A DNA stretch of 64,000 nt from an uncultured Clostridia bacterium. GTDB taxonomy: Bacteria; Bacillota; Clostridia; Oscillospirales; Acutalibacteraceae. The stretch spans positions 1-64,000 of the forward strand of contig CANQUV010000003.1 of NCBI GenBank assembly GCA_947627135.1. The letters run 5' to 3'. Under the pieces are notes generated by a model, which searched no databases, was not told where the DNA came from, and saw nothing but the letters and a program-made list of their open reading frames with translations. The position numbers were made by a program, and so were the translations under genes. Shown here in pieces: positions 41,854 through 51,908 of the stretch (positions within the stretch are counted from its first letter, which is position 1; every line of letters begins with the position of its first letter).

Positions 41854-44284
41854 TAAAAATTTTGTTGCCGGAATTGCAGTGGAAAAGGCTGCAACTTCCT
41901 TTGATAAAATTTTTGATTATAAAGTTCCCGAAACTTTAGCGGATAAAAATATACAACCGGGCTGCCGTGTGCTTGTGCCGTTTGGCAGAGCAGGAAAAAA
42001 TCGACAGGGAATAGTTGTATATATAAAAGAAGAAAATAAAGATAATTTAAAAGAAATATCAAAACTTCTCGATGAATCTCCTGTTGTAACAAAGGAAATG
42101 CTTGAAACTGCTGATTTTATTAGAAAACATTATTTTTGTACCTTTTATGAGGCAGTTAAAACAATGCTTCCGGCGGGAATAAACTATAAAATCAAAAATT
42201 TTTATTCAGCCGTAAAAAATTGTAATGTTCCGCTTACTATTTATGAACGGCAGTTGTATGATTATCTGATAAAATCAAAACAGCAGATAAAAGAAGATAA
42301 AATATATGAACTGTTTGATTTTGCAGATGAAGATCTGCTTAAAAATCTTGTTTTAAAAGGAGTAATCAGAAAAAGCGAACAGGCATTTAGAAAAGTAGGA
42401 GATGCCGCTATGAAGATGGCGGAACTAAATGAAGATGTTGATTTTTCAAGTGTAAAATTAACACCGAAACAGCAGACGGTAATAGATGTACTGCAAACTG
42501 CAGGAAGCGTATCGGTAAAAGAAATATGCTATTATACCGGAATCACAACATCTGTAATTGATACTTTGGTAAAAAAGAACTATGTTTTTTATTATGAAGA
42601 AGAAGTTTTCAGAACACCAAAAGCAGAGATACCACAGACTTTTCAGACCTTAACGCTTACGGAAGAACAAAATATTGCTTTTAAAGAAATATACGAAAAA
42701 TTTAAAGAGAATAAGCCTGCTGTGTCATTACTTTTCGGAGTAACAGGTTCAGGTAAAACATCGATTTTTTTAAAGCTGATTGAAAAGGTATTGGAAGAAG
42801 ATAAAGGCATAATTATAATGGTACCTGAAATTTCTCTTACACCGCAATTTATAAATATTTTTTCAGGAAGATTCGGCAAAAAAGTAGCTGTATTTCATAG
42901 CGGATTATCTTTTGGAGAACGTCTTGACGAATATAAGCGTGTTAAAAACGGTGATGCTAAAATTGCAATAGGTACAAGAAGCGCAGTTTTTGCACCATTC
43001 GAGAATATCGGACTTATTATAATGGATGAAGAGCAGGAAAGTACTTATAAATCAGAGTCGACGCCAAGATATCACGCCAGAGAGGTTGCAAAGTTTCGTA
43101 TAACAAAGCATAACGCATTATTGCTTTTAAGCTCTGCAACTCCGAGTGTAGAAAGCTTTTATAATGCACTAAACGGAAGATACAGTCTTTCGGTATTAAA
43201 TAATCGTTTCGGCGGTGCAGTACTTCCAAAAGTAATAATTGCTGATATGAATTTAGAAACACAAGAGGGAAATATTACAGGATTTTCTTCAGTGCTTTTA
43301 AAAAATCTTAAATATAATTTAGAAAACAATAAACAATCAATTTTGCTTTTAAACCGTAGAGGACATAATGTGTATGTATCCTGTACTCACTGTCAGGAGG
43401 CAGTAAGCTGTCCTAACTGTTCAATAACAATGACATATCATAGCGCCAATAACCGGCTTATGTGTCATTATTGCGGATATTCATTACCTTTTACAGATGA
43501 ATGTCCAAGTTGTCATGGCAAAGGACTTAAAATGTTGGGAGCAGGAACCCAAAAAGCAGAGGAAGAACTTGAAAGAATTTTACCTAATGCAAAAATTCTG
43601 CGTCTTGATACAGATGCAACTATGAAAAAGTTTTCGCATCAAAGAAAGCTGTCTGCGTTTGCAAAAGGAGATTATGATATTTTAATAGGAACACAAATGG
43701 TAGCAAAAGGACTTGATTTTCCTAATGTTACTCTGGTTGGAGTGTTAAATGCAGACCAAATGCTTTATGCAGATGATTACAGAAGTTACGAGAGGACATT
43801 TTCTCTTCTGACGCAGGTAGTTGGCAGATGCGGCCGAGGTAAGGATAAAGGTCTTGCTGTAATTCAAACATATACTCCTGAAAATAACATTATCTCAATG
43901 GCATCAAAACAGGACTATAAAAAATTCTACAAGGGAGAAATTGCTATAAGAAAGGCTATGCTTTATCCGCCCTTTGCAGATATTTGTATGATAGGTTTTG
44001 TAGGAAATAATCAGGAAAAAACATTTAAAGCCTCAAAAGCATTTCTTGATTTTCTTATAAGTGTTGCAAGAAATGATTATAACAATATTCCGTTAAGGAT
44101 TTTAGGTCCTTCGCCGGCAAATATATTAAGGGTAAGTAATAAATACAGATATAAATTAATAATTAAGTGCAGAAATAATTCAACTTTCAGAAATATGTTA
44201 AATACTGTACTTGTTAAATTTGAAAAAAAGAGAGAATATAAAGATGTAACCTATTACGCAGATATGAATACATTGTCATTTTAA
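41843..44284 (+). CDS. priA: Primosomal protein N' (replication restart helicase PriA)
   Basis: This 813-residue 3'-5' DNA helicase reloads the replisome at stalled forks. It has an N-terminal DNA-binding domain, Walker A LFGVTGSGKTSIF (about residue 299), Walker B MDEEQE, and a zinc-binding insert CTHCQEAVSCPNCSITM / CHYCGYSLPFTDECPSCHG with eight cysteines. Helicase motifs V-VI include GTQMVAKGLDFPNV and QVVGRCGRG. Length is normal. It is translationally coupled to rpoZ. Confidence 0.95.
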   Translation: MTNNKNFVAGIAVEKAATSFDKIFDYKVPETLADKNIQPGCRVLVPFGRAGKNRQGIVVYIKEENKDNLKEISKLLDESPVVTKEMLETADFIRKHYFCTFYEAVKTMLPAGINYKIKNFYSAVKNCNVPLTIYERQLYDYLIKSKQQIKEDKIYELFDFADEDLLKNLVLKGVIRKSEQAFRKVGDAAMKMAELNEDVDFSSVKLTPKQQTVIDVLQTAGSVSVKEICYYTGITTSVIDTLVKKNYVFYYEEEVFRTPKAEIPQTFQTLTLTEEQNIAFKEIYEKFKENKPAVSLLFGVTGSGKTSIFLKLIEKVLEEDKGIIIMVPEISLTPQFINIFSGRFGKKVAVFHSGLSFGERLDEYKRVKNGDAKIAIGTRSAVFAPFENIGLIIMDEEQESTYKSESTPRYHAREVAKFRITKHNALLLLSSATPSVESFYNALNGRYSLSVLNNRFGGAVLPKVIIADMNLETQEGNITGFSSVLLKNLKYNLENNKQSILLLNRRGHNVYVSCTHCQEAVSCPNCSITMTYHSANNRLMCHYCGYSLPFTDECPSCHGKGLKMLGAGTQKAEEELERILPNAKILRLDTDATMKKFSHQRKLSAFAKGDYDILIGTQMVAKGLDFPNVTLVGVLNADQMLYADDYRSYERTFSLLTQVVGRCGRGKDKGLAVIQTYTPENNIISMASKQDYKKFYKGEIAIRKAMLYPPFADICMIGFVGNNQEKTFKASKAFLDFLISVARNDYNNIPLRILGPSPANILRVSNKYRYKLIIKCRNNSTFRNMLNTVLVKFEKKREYKDVTYYADMNTLSF

Positions 44285-44325
44285 TAATCGATTTTAATAC
44301 TTATAAAGTGTATATGGAGGAAATT

Positions 44326-44808
44326 ATGGCTATCAGACAAATTGTAAAAGAGGGCGATGATGTACTTACAAAAAAGTGCAGAGAGGTTGTAAAATTTGAC
44401 AACCGGTTATCGATGATCTTAGATGATATGAAAGAAACTCTTGCCCTTGCTGAGGGCGTAGGGCTTGCGGCGCCTCAAATTGGCATTTTAAGAAGAATAG
44501 TAGTTGTAGATGTGGGAGAAGGTCCGATAGAGCTTGTTAATCCTGTGATTATAGAGAAGTCAGGAGAGCAGGAAGGGTTAGAAGGTTGTCTGTCATGTCC
44601 GGGCGAATGGGGAATAACCAAACGCCCGATGAATGTAACCGTTAAGGCACAGGATAGGTACGGCAAGGAGTTTACAGTAAGCGGAGAAGGTCTGCTTGCA
44701 AAAGCGTTTTGTCATGAACTTGACCATCTTGAGGGCATTCTTTATAAGCAGATTGCTATAAGAATGGTAAGTCCTGAAGAAATTGAAGAACTTGAATCCA
44801 GTAAATAA
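44326..44808 (+). CDS. def: Peptide deformylase
   Basis: This 160-residue metalloenzyme removes formyl groups from new proteins. It has all three motifs: GVGLAAPQIG, EGCLSCPG (metal Cys) and CHELDHLEG (two metal His plus catalytic Glu). The start is the ATG after GGAGG, six codons inside the ORF-track start. It is followed by fmt, its functional partner. Confidence 0.95.
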   Translation: MAIRQIVKEGDDVLTKKCREVVKFDNRLSMILDDMKETLALAEGVGLAAPQIGILRRIVVVDVGEGPIELVNPVIIEKSGEQEGLEGCLSCPGEWGITKRPMNVTVKAQDRYGKEFTVSGEGLLAKAFCHELDHLEGILYKQIAIRMVSPEEIEELESSK

Positions 44809-44874
44809 GCTAAGAAATAAAAAAATTTAGAAAATTAAGTAAATTTAAATATAATACCATAAAGAGTGATTAAT

Positions 44875-45792
44875 TTGAATATAATATTCATGGGGACACC
44901 GGATTTTGCAGTTCCGTCATTAAAAAAACTTATAGCATCTTCTCATACTGTTCAGGCGGTTTTTACACAGCCGGACAAGCCCAAAGGAAGGAAAATGATA
45001 TTAACTCCGCCAAAAGTAAAGGTTTGTGCGTTAGAAAACAACATAAAAGTATATCAGCCGAATACATTAAAGGATGGAGAAGCGTTAGAAATTATAAAAT
45101 CATATAATCCCGATGTAATAGTAGTTGCGGCTTACGGAAAAATACTTCCTAAAGAAATTTTAGATTATCCTAAATACGGCTGTATTAATGTTCATGGTTC
45201 GCTTCTCCCCAAATACAGAGGTGCCGCACCTATACAGCGTGCAGTATTGGAGGGTGAAAAGGAGACAGGCGTCACCACAATGCAAATGGCAGAGGGACTT
45301 GATACAGGCGATATACTTTTTGTGTATAAAACAAAAATAACAGAAGACGAAACATCAGGAGAACTTTTTGACAGACTTTCTTTCGCAGGTGCAGAGTTAC
45401 TTGTTGATACCCTAAAGGCCGTAGAAATTGGAAAAATCAAACCGCAAAAACAGGATGACAGTAAAGCCACTTATGCAAAAATGATAGATAAAACAATGTG
45501 TCCGATTGATTTTTCAAGATCAGCAGATGATGTTCATAATCAAGTGAGAGGATTAAAGCCATGGCCTGTTGCAACAGCGGTTATAAACGGTAAAAATCTG
45601 AAAATTCATAAAACAAGAATTTCTTCTTTAAGCGGTAAAGAAGGGGAAGTTGTTTCGTTAAATCCGCTTACGGTTGCCTGCAAAGAAAATTCAATAGAGA
45701 TTTTGGAGCTCCAGCCTGAAGGTAAAAAGGTTATGGATTCAAAAGCGTATCTTGCCGGCAACAAAGTTAGTATTGGAGATAAATTTACTTAA
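44875..45792 (+). CDS. fmt: Methionyl-tRNA formyltransferase
   Basis: This 305-residue enzyme formylates initiator Met-tRNA with 10-formyl-THF. It has IIFMGTPDFAVPSL, the catalytic NVHGSLLPKYRGAAPIQ and GDILFVYKT. I choose the TTG at 44875, which follows AGAGTGAT and gives the family's usual start (MNIIFMGTPDFA); the ORF track uses a GTG three codons earlier. It pairs with def upstream. Confidence 0.94.
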   Translation: MNIIFMGTPDFAVPSLKKLIASSHTVQAVFTQPDKPKGRKMILTPPKVKVCALENNIKVYQPNTLKDGEALEIIKSYNPDVIVVAAYGKILPKEILDYPKYGCINVHGSLLPKYRGAAPIQRAVLEGEKETGVTTMQMAEGLDTGDILFVYKTKITEDETSGELFDRLSFAGAELLVDTLKAVEIGKIKPQKQDDSKATYAKMIDKTMCPIDFSRSADDVHNQVRGLKPWPVATAVINGKNLKIHKTRISSLSGKEGEVVSLNPLTVACKENSIEILELQPEGKKVMDSKAYLAGNKVSIGDKFT

Positions 45793-45856
45793 ATTAATAA
45801 CAAGTGTTAAAGGAAAATGAGTTAAATTAAAAGATATATCAAAGGAGATAAAATAT

Positions 45857-46561
45857 ATGTTCAGTTATTTATATTATTATAATTGGTCATATTTAGTGTT
45901 TATGCTGCCTTGTGTTATTATCAGCTTAATATGTCAGATAAAAGTGCAGTCAGCGTACTCAAAATATTCAAAAATACCAAACAGCCGTAATATGACAGGT
46001 GTTCAGGCTGCACAGCATGTTTTAATGAGCAACGGTGTTACAAATGTAAGAATTGAGCGTGTTAAAGGAAAACTTACCGACCATTTTGATCCCAGAAGTA
46101 ATGTTATAAGGCTTTCGGAAGGTGTTTACGACTCTACAACTGTTGCAGCGGTAGGAATTGCCGCTCACGAGGCAGGACACGCTGTTCAGCACGCACAAAA
46201 CTATTTGCCTAATAAAATCAGATCTGCAATTTTACCTGTTGCCAATATTGGCTCAAAATTAAGCTGGATATTTATAATAATTGGATTGGTAATGCCTAAT
46301 TTTGGTAATATTATGCTTGATATCGGAATTATATTTTTTGCAGCGTCAGTTCTTTTTACGGTAGCAACCTTGCCCGTTGAATTTAATGCATCTGCAAGAG
46401 CATTAAGGTGTATAAGAGAAACAAATATTATGCAGGAAAATGAATATGCAGGAGCAAGGTCGGTATTAAGGGCTGCTGCCATGACTTATGTTGCTGCTGC
46501 ACTTACAGCAATTTTGCAGCTATTGCGTCTTATTTTAATTTCAAGCAGCAGACGGAGATAG
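45857..46561 (+). CDS. Zinc metallopeptidase, YugP-like membrane protein
   Basis: This 234-residue DUF2268/YugP-type protein has a membrane segment at the N-terminus and two or three near 130-180. The zinc-binding AAHEAGHAVQHAQNY lies near residue 98. It probably faces the membrane; the substrate is unknown. AAAGGAGA precedes the ATG. It is found in the same place, between fmt and rsmB, in many clostridia. Confidence 0.88.
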   Translation: MFSYLYYYNWSYLVFMLPCVIISLICQIKVQSAYSKYSKIPNSRNMTGVQAAQHVLMSNGVTNVRIERVKGKLTDHFDPRSNVIRLSEGVYDSTTVAAVGIAAHEAGHAVQHAQNYLPNKIRSAILPVANIGSKLSWIFIIIGLVMPNFGNIMLDIGIIFFAASVLFTVATLPVEFNASARALRCIRETNIMQENEYAGARSVLRAAAMTYVAAALTAILQLLRLILISSSRRR

Positions 46562-46563
46562 AT

Positions 46564-47934
46564 ATGCCTTATAATGTCTCAAATAATTATTCAAACAGTA
46601 TGTCGAATCCCAGAAATATTGCTTTTAAAATACTTGTAAAAATAGAAACCAATGCTTCTTATTCGTCTCTATTGCTCAAAACTTATATAAAAGAAAACAA
46701 ATTATCAAATTTAGACGCTTCATTTGTATCTGCAATAGTTTACGGAGTCATTGAAAGACAAATTACACTTGATTATATTTTAAAACAGTATTCAAAAATA
46801 GTGTTAAGAAAAATCGAAACGAAAACACTTATTATTTTAAGAATGGGACTGTATCAAATATTATATATGGATAAAGTTCCTGATTCAGCAGCTGTAAATG
46901 AAAGTGTAAAGCTTGCCAAAAAACATCGTTTAATTCAGTCTTCAGGTTTTATAAACGGAATTTTAAGAAGTTTTTTAAGAGCAGATAAACAATATAAATT
47001 ACCGGATAAAAATAATAAAATTCTTTATTTGTCAGTTATATATTCATGTCCGGAAGAAATTATTTCAATGTGGCTTAAAAGCTACGGAGATAAAAATACA
47101 GAGGGAATACTTAAAAGTCTTTATAACAGACCTCCCTTGTATGCAAGGGTAAATACACTTAAAACTGATTCTGAAAATTTAATTGAAATTTTAGAAAATA
47201 ACGGTATAAAAGCTGGAAAAACAGATATTTTGAATACTGCACTTATTCTTGAAAATACAGGGTCAATAGAAAATATTAAAGCTTTTCAGGAGGGATTTTT
47301 CTATATTCAGGATTTGTCATCACAAATTTGTGTTGAATTAATATCTGCAAAACCTAACCATTTACTAATGGATGTTTGTTCTGCACCCGGCGGAAAATCA
47401 ATGGGTTGTGCAATAAATATGCAAAATAAAGGAAAAGTTTATGCTTATGATATGTATGAGCATAAGGTCAAACTTATAAATTCTGCCTCTAAAAGGCTTG
47501 GAATAGATATAATTAACTCCTCTGTTAGAGACGCACAGAAAGATCATAAGAATTTACCGTTAATGAACAGAGTTCTTTGTGATGTACCGTGCAGTGGTTT
47601 GGGATTATTAAGGAGAAAGCCTGAAATCAGATATAAGAAAGATATACTTAATAATTCTCTGCCTGAAATTCAATATGAAATTTTAAAGAATAATTCCCGT
47701 TATGTTTCTTCCGGCGGCTTATTAATATATTCAACCTGCACATTAAATCCCAAAGAAAACGGAAAAGTAGCCGACAAATTTTTACACGAGAACAAGGATT
47801 TTGAGGCTTATAATATAAAAATGTCAGATAAAATAAAAAGGGTAATAAACGAACCTGAAAATCAGCTTACTTTATTTCCTCATATAAATAATACAGATGG
47901 TTTTTTCATTTCTTTATTCAGAAAGCGTGGTTAA
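46564..47934 (+). CDS. rsmB: 16S rRNA (cytosine-967-C5)-methyltransferase
   Basis: This 456-residue enzyme has an N-terminal NusB-like RNA-binding domain (about 15-150) and a SAM-dependent methyltransferase domain with DVCSAPGGKSMG (SAM motif), the catalytic CDVPCSGLGLLRRKPEI and YSTCTLNPKENGKV (second Cys). CGGAGATAG precedes the ATG, 2 bases after yugP. Confidence 0.94.
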   Translation: MPYNVSNNYSNSMSNPRNIAFKILVKIETNASYSSLLLKTYIKENKLSNLDASFVSAIVYGVIERQITLDYILKQYSKIVLRKIETKTLIILRMGLYQILYMDKVPDSAAVNESVKLAKKHRLIQSSGFINGILRSFLRADKQYKLPDKNNKILYLSVIYSCPEEIISMWLKSYGDKNTEGILKSLYNRPPLYARVNTLKTDSENLIEILENNGIKAGKTDILNTALILENTGSIENIKAFQEGFFYIQDLSSQICVELISAKPNHLLMDVCSAPGGKSMGCAINMQNKGKVYAYDMYEHKVKLINSASKRLGIDIINSSVRDAQKDHKNLPLMNRVLCDVPCSGLGLLRRKPEIRYKKDILNNSLPEIQYEILKNNSRYVSSGGLLIYSTCTLNPKENGKVADKFLHENKDFEAYNIKMSDKIKRVINEPENQLTLFPHINNTDGFFISLFRKRG

Positions 47935-47936
47935 TT

Positions 47937-48974
47937 TTGCTTAATGATATTAAATCTTTCACTTATGATGAGCTTGAAAATTTAATAGTAACAGCAGGAT
48001 TTCCAAAATTCAGGGCAAAGCAAGTTTCACTCTGGCTAAAAAAAGGTGTTTCCGATTTTGATGAAATGATGAATATTCCCAAAAAAATTCGTGAATTTTT
48101 AAAAATAAGTAGTTACATTTCTGTTGCAAATATTGAAAAAAAAATGATTTCAATGTATGATGATACGGTGAAGTACCTTTTTAAATTTAATGACGGCGAA
48201 TGTGTAGAGTCTGTTGTTATGAAATACATACACGGTTACAGTATATGCGTATCTACACAGGTAGGCTGTAAAATGGGATGTACTTTTTGTGCAACTGGGA
48301 AAAGCGGTTATTCCAGAAATTTAACACCATCTGAAATTATTTGTCAGATTGAAGCAGCCCAAAAAGATTTGAATATAAGAATAACCAATGTAGTACTTAT
48401 GGGTATGGGCGAACCTTTAAATAATTTTGAAAATGTTGTTAAATTTTTAAATCTTGTAAGCAGCAAAGATAATCTCAATATCGGATTAAGACACATAACC
48501 TTATCGACCTGCGGAATAGTACCAAAAATTTACGAGCTTGCAGATTTAAGATTGCCTGTAACCTTATCTGTTTCACTTCACGCACCAAATGATGAAATTC
48601 GTTCAAAAACTATGCCCATCAACAAAAAATATAAAATCAGTCAGTTGATCGAGGCTTGTATATATTATTTTAATACAACAAAAAGGCGAGTTTCTTTTGA
48701 ATATGCTATGATAGAAAATGTGAATGATTCAGAAGAAAATGCAAAAGAGCTTGCAAAACTGCTGTCGGTTTTCCCCTGTCATGTGAATTTGATACCGATA
48801 AATGCAGTAGAAGGAACGCATTATAAAAAAAGTTCTAAAATAAGGCAAAAGGCGTTTATAGAGATTTTATCAAAAAAAGGAATAAAAGCCACTGTCAGAA
48901 GAACTTTAGGAAGCGATATAAATGCTTCCTGCGGACAACTTAAAAGAAACTACGAAAATAAAGGAGGTAAATAA
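47937..48974 (+). CDS. rlmN: Dual-specificity 23S rRNA/tRNA adenine-C2 methyltransferase (radical SAM)
   Basis: This 345-residue radical-SAM enzyme methylates A2503 of 23S rRNA and A37 of some tRNAs. The cluster motif CKMGCTFCATG is present, along with VLMGMGEPLNNF, and a late Cys (NASCGQL) fits the methyl-carrying cysteine. It starts at TTG two bases after rsmB. An ATG start is lacking in frame until after conserved N-terminal sequence. Confidence 0.93.
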   Translation: MLNDIKSFTYDELENLIVTAGFPKFRAKQVSLWLKKGVSDFDEMMNIPKKIREFLKISSYISVANIEKKMISMYDDTVKYLFKFNDGECVESVVMKYIHGYSICVSTQVGCKMGCTFCATGKSGYSRNLTPSEIICQIEAAQKDLNIRITNVVLMGMGEPLNNFENVVKFLNLVSSKDNLNIGLRHITLSTCGIVPKIYELADLRLPVTLSVSLHAPNDEIRSKTMPINKKYKISQLIEACIYYFNTTKRRVSFEYAMIENVNDSEENAKELAKLLSVFPCHVNLIPINAVEGTHYKKSSKIRQKAFIEILSKKGIKATVRRTLGSDINASCGQLKRNYENKGGK

Positions 48975-48975
48975 C

Positions 48976-49701
48976 TTGGAAGTTTTATGCAAAAGCGATG
49001 TAGGCTTAATAAGGGAACAAAATCAAGATGACTGCCGCTTCGGAGTTATTTCCCCAAGTTGCGTGTGGGCTGTTGTATGCGACGGTATGGGCGGAGCACA
49101 AGGAGGAAATATAGCCAGTGCAACAGCTGTTGAATATATAAATTCACAGGTAGAACAACTTTATAACGAAGACCTGACAAAAGATGAGTTAGGAAATTTA
49201 ATGGCAGAAATAGTAGTAAACGCAAATTTAAAGGTTTATGAGCTTGCCTCATCCGACAGCGAATTGGCAGGAATGGGAACAACCTGTGAATTTGTATTTG
49301 TGAAGGATACAACGGTTCATATAGTTCATATAGGCGACAGTCGAACCTATGCCATAAGAGGCGGAAAAATTAAGCAGCTTACGGAAGACCATTCGGTTGT
49401 AATGGAAATGGTAAAAAGGGGAGAGATCACATCGGAGCAGGCGCAAAATCACCCCAATAAAAATTATATAACACGAGCATTAGGCGTTAAGCCTGAAGTA
49501 CACCTTGATTATATAGAAGCAAACTTTATTTATGGAGATGTACTTCTGATATGTACAGACGGTCTTTCAAATTGTGTTTCAACAGGAGACATGGTAAAGA
49601 TATGTCATGAAAACAGGGGAGAAAAGCTAACAGAAAAATTAGTTGAAAGAGCAAAAGAAAACGGCGGACCTGATAATATCACAGTAACGGTAATATATTG
49701 A
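48976..49701 (+). CDS. stp: PP2C-type Ser/Thr phosphatase (Stp/PrpC)
   Basis: This 241-residue metal-dependent phosphatase reverses PrkC phosphorylation. Metal-binding motifs are NQDDCRFG, VCDGMGGAQGGN, HIGDSRTY and GGPDNITV. The start is the TTG after AAAGGAGGT; the ORF-track start lies 18 codons upstream inside rlmN. It is directly followed by its partner kinase. Confidence 0.95.
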   Translation: MEVLCKSDVGLIREQNQDDCRFGVISPSCVWAVVCDGMGGAQGGNIASATAVEYINSQVEQLYNEDLTKDELGNLMAEIVVNANLKVYELASSDSELAGMGTTCEFVFVKDTTVHIVHIGDSRTYAIRGGKIKQLTEDHSVVMEMVKRGEITSEQAQNHPNKNYITRALGVKPEVHLDYIEANFIYGDVLLICTDGLSNCVSTGDMVKICHENRGEKLTEKLVERAKENGGPDNITVTVIY

Positions 49702-49716
49702 GAGGAGTGTTGAATT

Positions 49717-51888
49717 TTGGATAAATACATCGGCAAAAAGCTTGACGGACGATATGAAATTCATGAACTCATAGGTGTAGGCGGTATGGCGAATGTATAT
49801 CGTTGCACAGATACAATAGACGACAGAGAAGTAGCTGTAAAAATATTAAAGGACGAATTTCTTAATAACGAGGAATTTATCAGGCGTTTTAAGAATGAAT
49901 CAAAAGCGATAGCTATGTTATCACATCCTAATATTGTAAAAGTTTTTGATGTAAGCTTCGGAGATATGATTCAGTATATTGTTATGGAATATATTGACGG
50001 CATCACTCTCAAAGAATATATTGAAATGCAGGGTGTTTTAAGCTGGAAAGAGGTTGTGCATTTCACAACACAGATACTAAAGGCATTACAACACGCTCAT
50101 GAGAAGGGCATAGTTCACCGAGATATTAAGCCGCAGAATATCATGTTGCTTCAAAACGGAACGATTAAGGTGACTGACTTTGGAATTGCCCGATTTTCAG
50201 ATAAAGCAACAAAAACCATGACAGAGCAGGCAATCGGGTCAGTTCACTATATTGCGCCCGAACAGGCAAGAGGTGCGTCAACAGACGGCAAATCAGATAT
50301 ATATTCAGTCGGAGTAATGCTTTATGAAATGCTTACAGGAAGATTGCCCTTTGAAGCAGACAGTGCTGTATCAGTTGCATTAATGCAGCTTCAGTCAACA
50401 CCAACAATGCCGAGGGTGATTAATCCTGACATTCCCCAAGGTCTAGAGCAAATAACAATGAAAGCTATGCAAAAGGATCCTGATAGACGTTATCAGTCAG
50501 CTGTTGAACTTTTGACTGACCTTGAAAGATTCAGGTTGAATCCGTCAGTTACCTTTGACTATAACTATTTTGTAGACGAGCAACCTACAAAGGCAGTTGG
50601 CGATTTAAGAAGACCTGACAAAAAAGATGATAAAGAAAAGAAATCTCTTAAAAAATCAAAAGAAAAAGAAGAGTATAATGACGAATTTAACAGAGAAAAA
50701 GATGCTGATGAAGATACAGGAGTAATTGAAAACTTTGAAGATGAAAATATTAAAGTACATAAACCCGCATATTATGCGGTAAAGGGTGCTTTAATATCTG
50801 CGGTTATAGTAATTATAATTATTTTGTTGTTATGTGTTTTCAGAGCTTGCTCAACCTCACAGGCATCAGATGTTGATGTACCTGAATTCGTAGGAAAGAC
50901 AATTGTTGAAGTACAGGAAAGCAATCCCAATAACTTTAACTTTGAAATTAAGACCCAGTATGATCAGTCACAGGAAATAGGCTTGATACTTGAGCAGGAG
51001 CCGGAAGCAAATTCAATGAAAGTAAAACAGGGCTCAACAATTACGTTGACTGTAAACGGTACAGATACAAATGTAACAGCTCCATTTGTACTGAACACTT
51101 CAGAAAAAGAAGCTGCACAATTAATTAAAGATAAAAATTTAGTACCTCAGATCATTTATATAGAAGATACTCAAACTTCTAAAGGATATGTATCAAATGT
51201 ATTTCCAAATGCCGGGACCCAACTTACAATCGGCTCAAATGTTTATGTATATATTGCAAGCGGAGCAAGAGAAGAGAAGGTTACTATTCCTGATGTTACA
51301 GGCCTGCCTTTAGCGTCTGCACAGGAAAAACTTGAAGCATTGGGGCTTACTGTTGAAACGACCTATGATGATGAAAGTAAAGAAACTAAAGATACTATAC
51401 TTAACCAATCACCTTTGCAGTACGGTAAGGTTACAAAAGGAACAAAGGTTAATCTTGTAGCAAGCGCCGGTAAAGAAGATGAAAATAAAGTAACAATATA
51501 TGTTGATTTGCCATCTAATGTTACAAAAGAAATAAATATGACAGTACTTGTGGACGGAGTTGTAAATACAACATATTCAAAATTAATTTATCCTCAGTAC
51601 ACGCGAACAACAACTTTGGAATTTGAAGGTACAGGAACATCTCATATAGTTGTTCAATTAGACGGTAATGTTTATAGAGAGTATAATATTGACTATTCTT
51701 CAGGAAATGTATCAACAACAACTTATGAATATATTCCTCCTACAACAGAACCGGTAACTGAAACTCAACCTTCAAGTACCGTACCGGAAACTACCCAACC
51801 TCAAACTTATGAACCGACTGAAAGTGTGCCTGAAACAAATGATACTGTTTCCGAACCTAATTACAATAGTACAGAAAATGTACGATAA
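49717..51888 (+). CDS. prkC: PASTA-domain Ser/Thr protein kinase
   Basis: This 723-residue membrane kinase senses cell-wall fragments. Kinase domain is residues 10-272: GVGGMANVYR (Gly loop), AVKIL (Lys), VHRDIKPQN (Asp136), VTDFGIAR. A Lys/Glu-rich juxtamembrane region leads to a transmembrane helix at about 355-376. Three extracellular PASTA repeats follow (about 386-448, 452-516, 521-586), then a beta domain and a Thr/Pro tail (TTEPVTETQPSSTVPETTQP). The TTG start follows AGGAG. It is encoded beside Stp and upstream of rsgA, the standard order. Confidence 0.95.
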   Translation: MDKYIGKKLDGRYEIHELIGVGGMANVYRCTDTIDDREVAVKILKDEFLNNEEFIRRFKNESKAIAMLSHPNIVKVFDVSFGDMIQYIVMEYIDGITLKEYIEMQGVLSWKEVVHFTTQILKALQHAHEKGIVHRDIKPQNIMLLQNGTIKVTDFGIARFSDKATKTMTEQAIGSVHYIAPEQARGASTDGKSDIYSVGVMLYEMLTGRLPFEADSAVSVALMQLQSTPTMPRVINPDIPQGLEQITMKAMQKDPDRRYQSAVELLTDLERFRLNPSVTFDYNYFVDEQPTKAVGDLRRPDKKDDKEKKSLKKSKEKEEYNDEFNREKDADEDTGVIENFEDENIKVHKPAYYAVKGALISAVIVIIIILLLCVFRACSTSQASDVDVPEFVGKTIVEVQESNPNNFNFEIKTQYDQSQEIGLILEQEPEANSMKVKQGSTITLTVNGTDTNVTAPFVLNTSEKEAAQLIKDKNLVPQIIYIEDTQTSKGYVSNVFPNAGTQLTIGSNVYVYIASGAREEKVTIPDVTGLPLASAQEKLEALGLTVETTYDDESKETKDTILNQSPLQYGKVTKGTKVNLVASAGKEDENKVTIYVDLPSNVTKEINMTVLVDGVVNTTYSKLIYPQYTRTTTLEFEGTGTSHIVVQLDGNVYREYNIDYSSGNVSTTTYEYIPPTTEPVTETQPSSTVPETTQPQTYEPTESVPETNDTVSEPNYNSTENVR

Positions 51889-51908
51889 TAATTAAAGCGG
51901 GGAAATCA

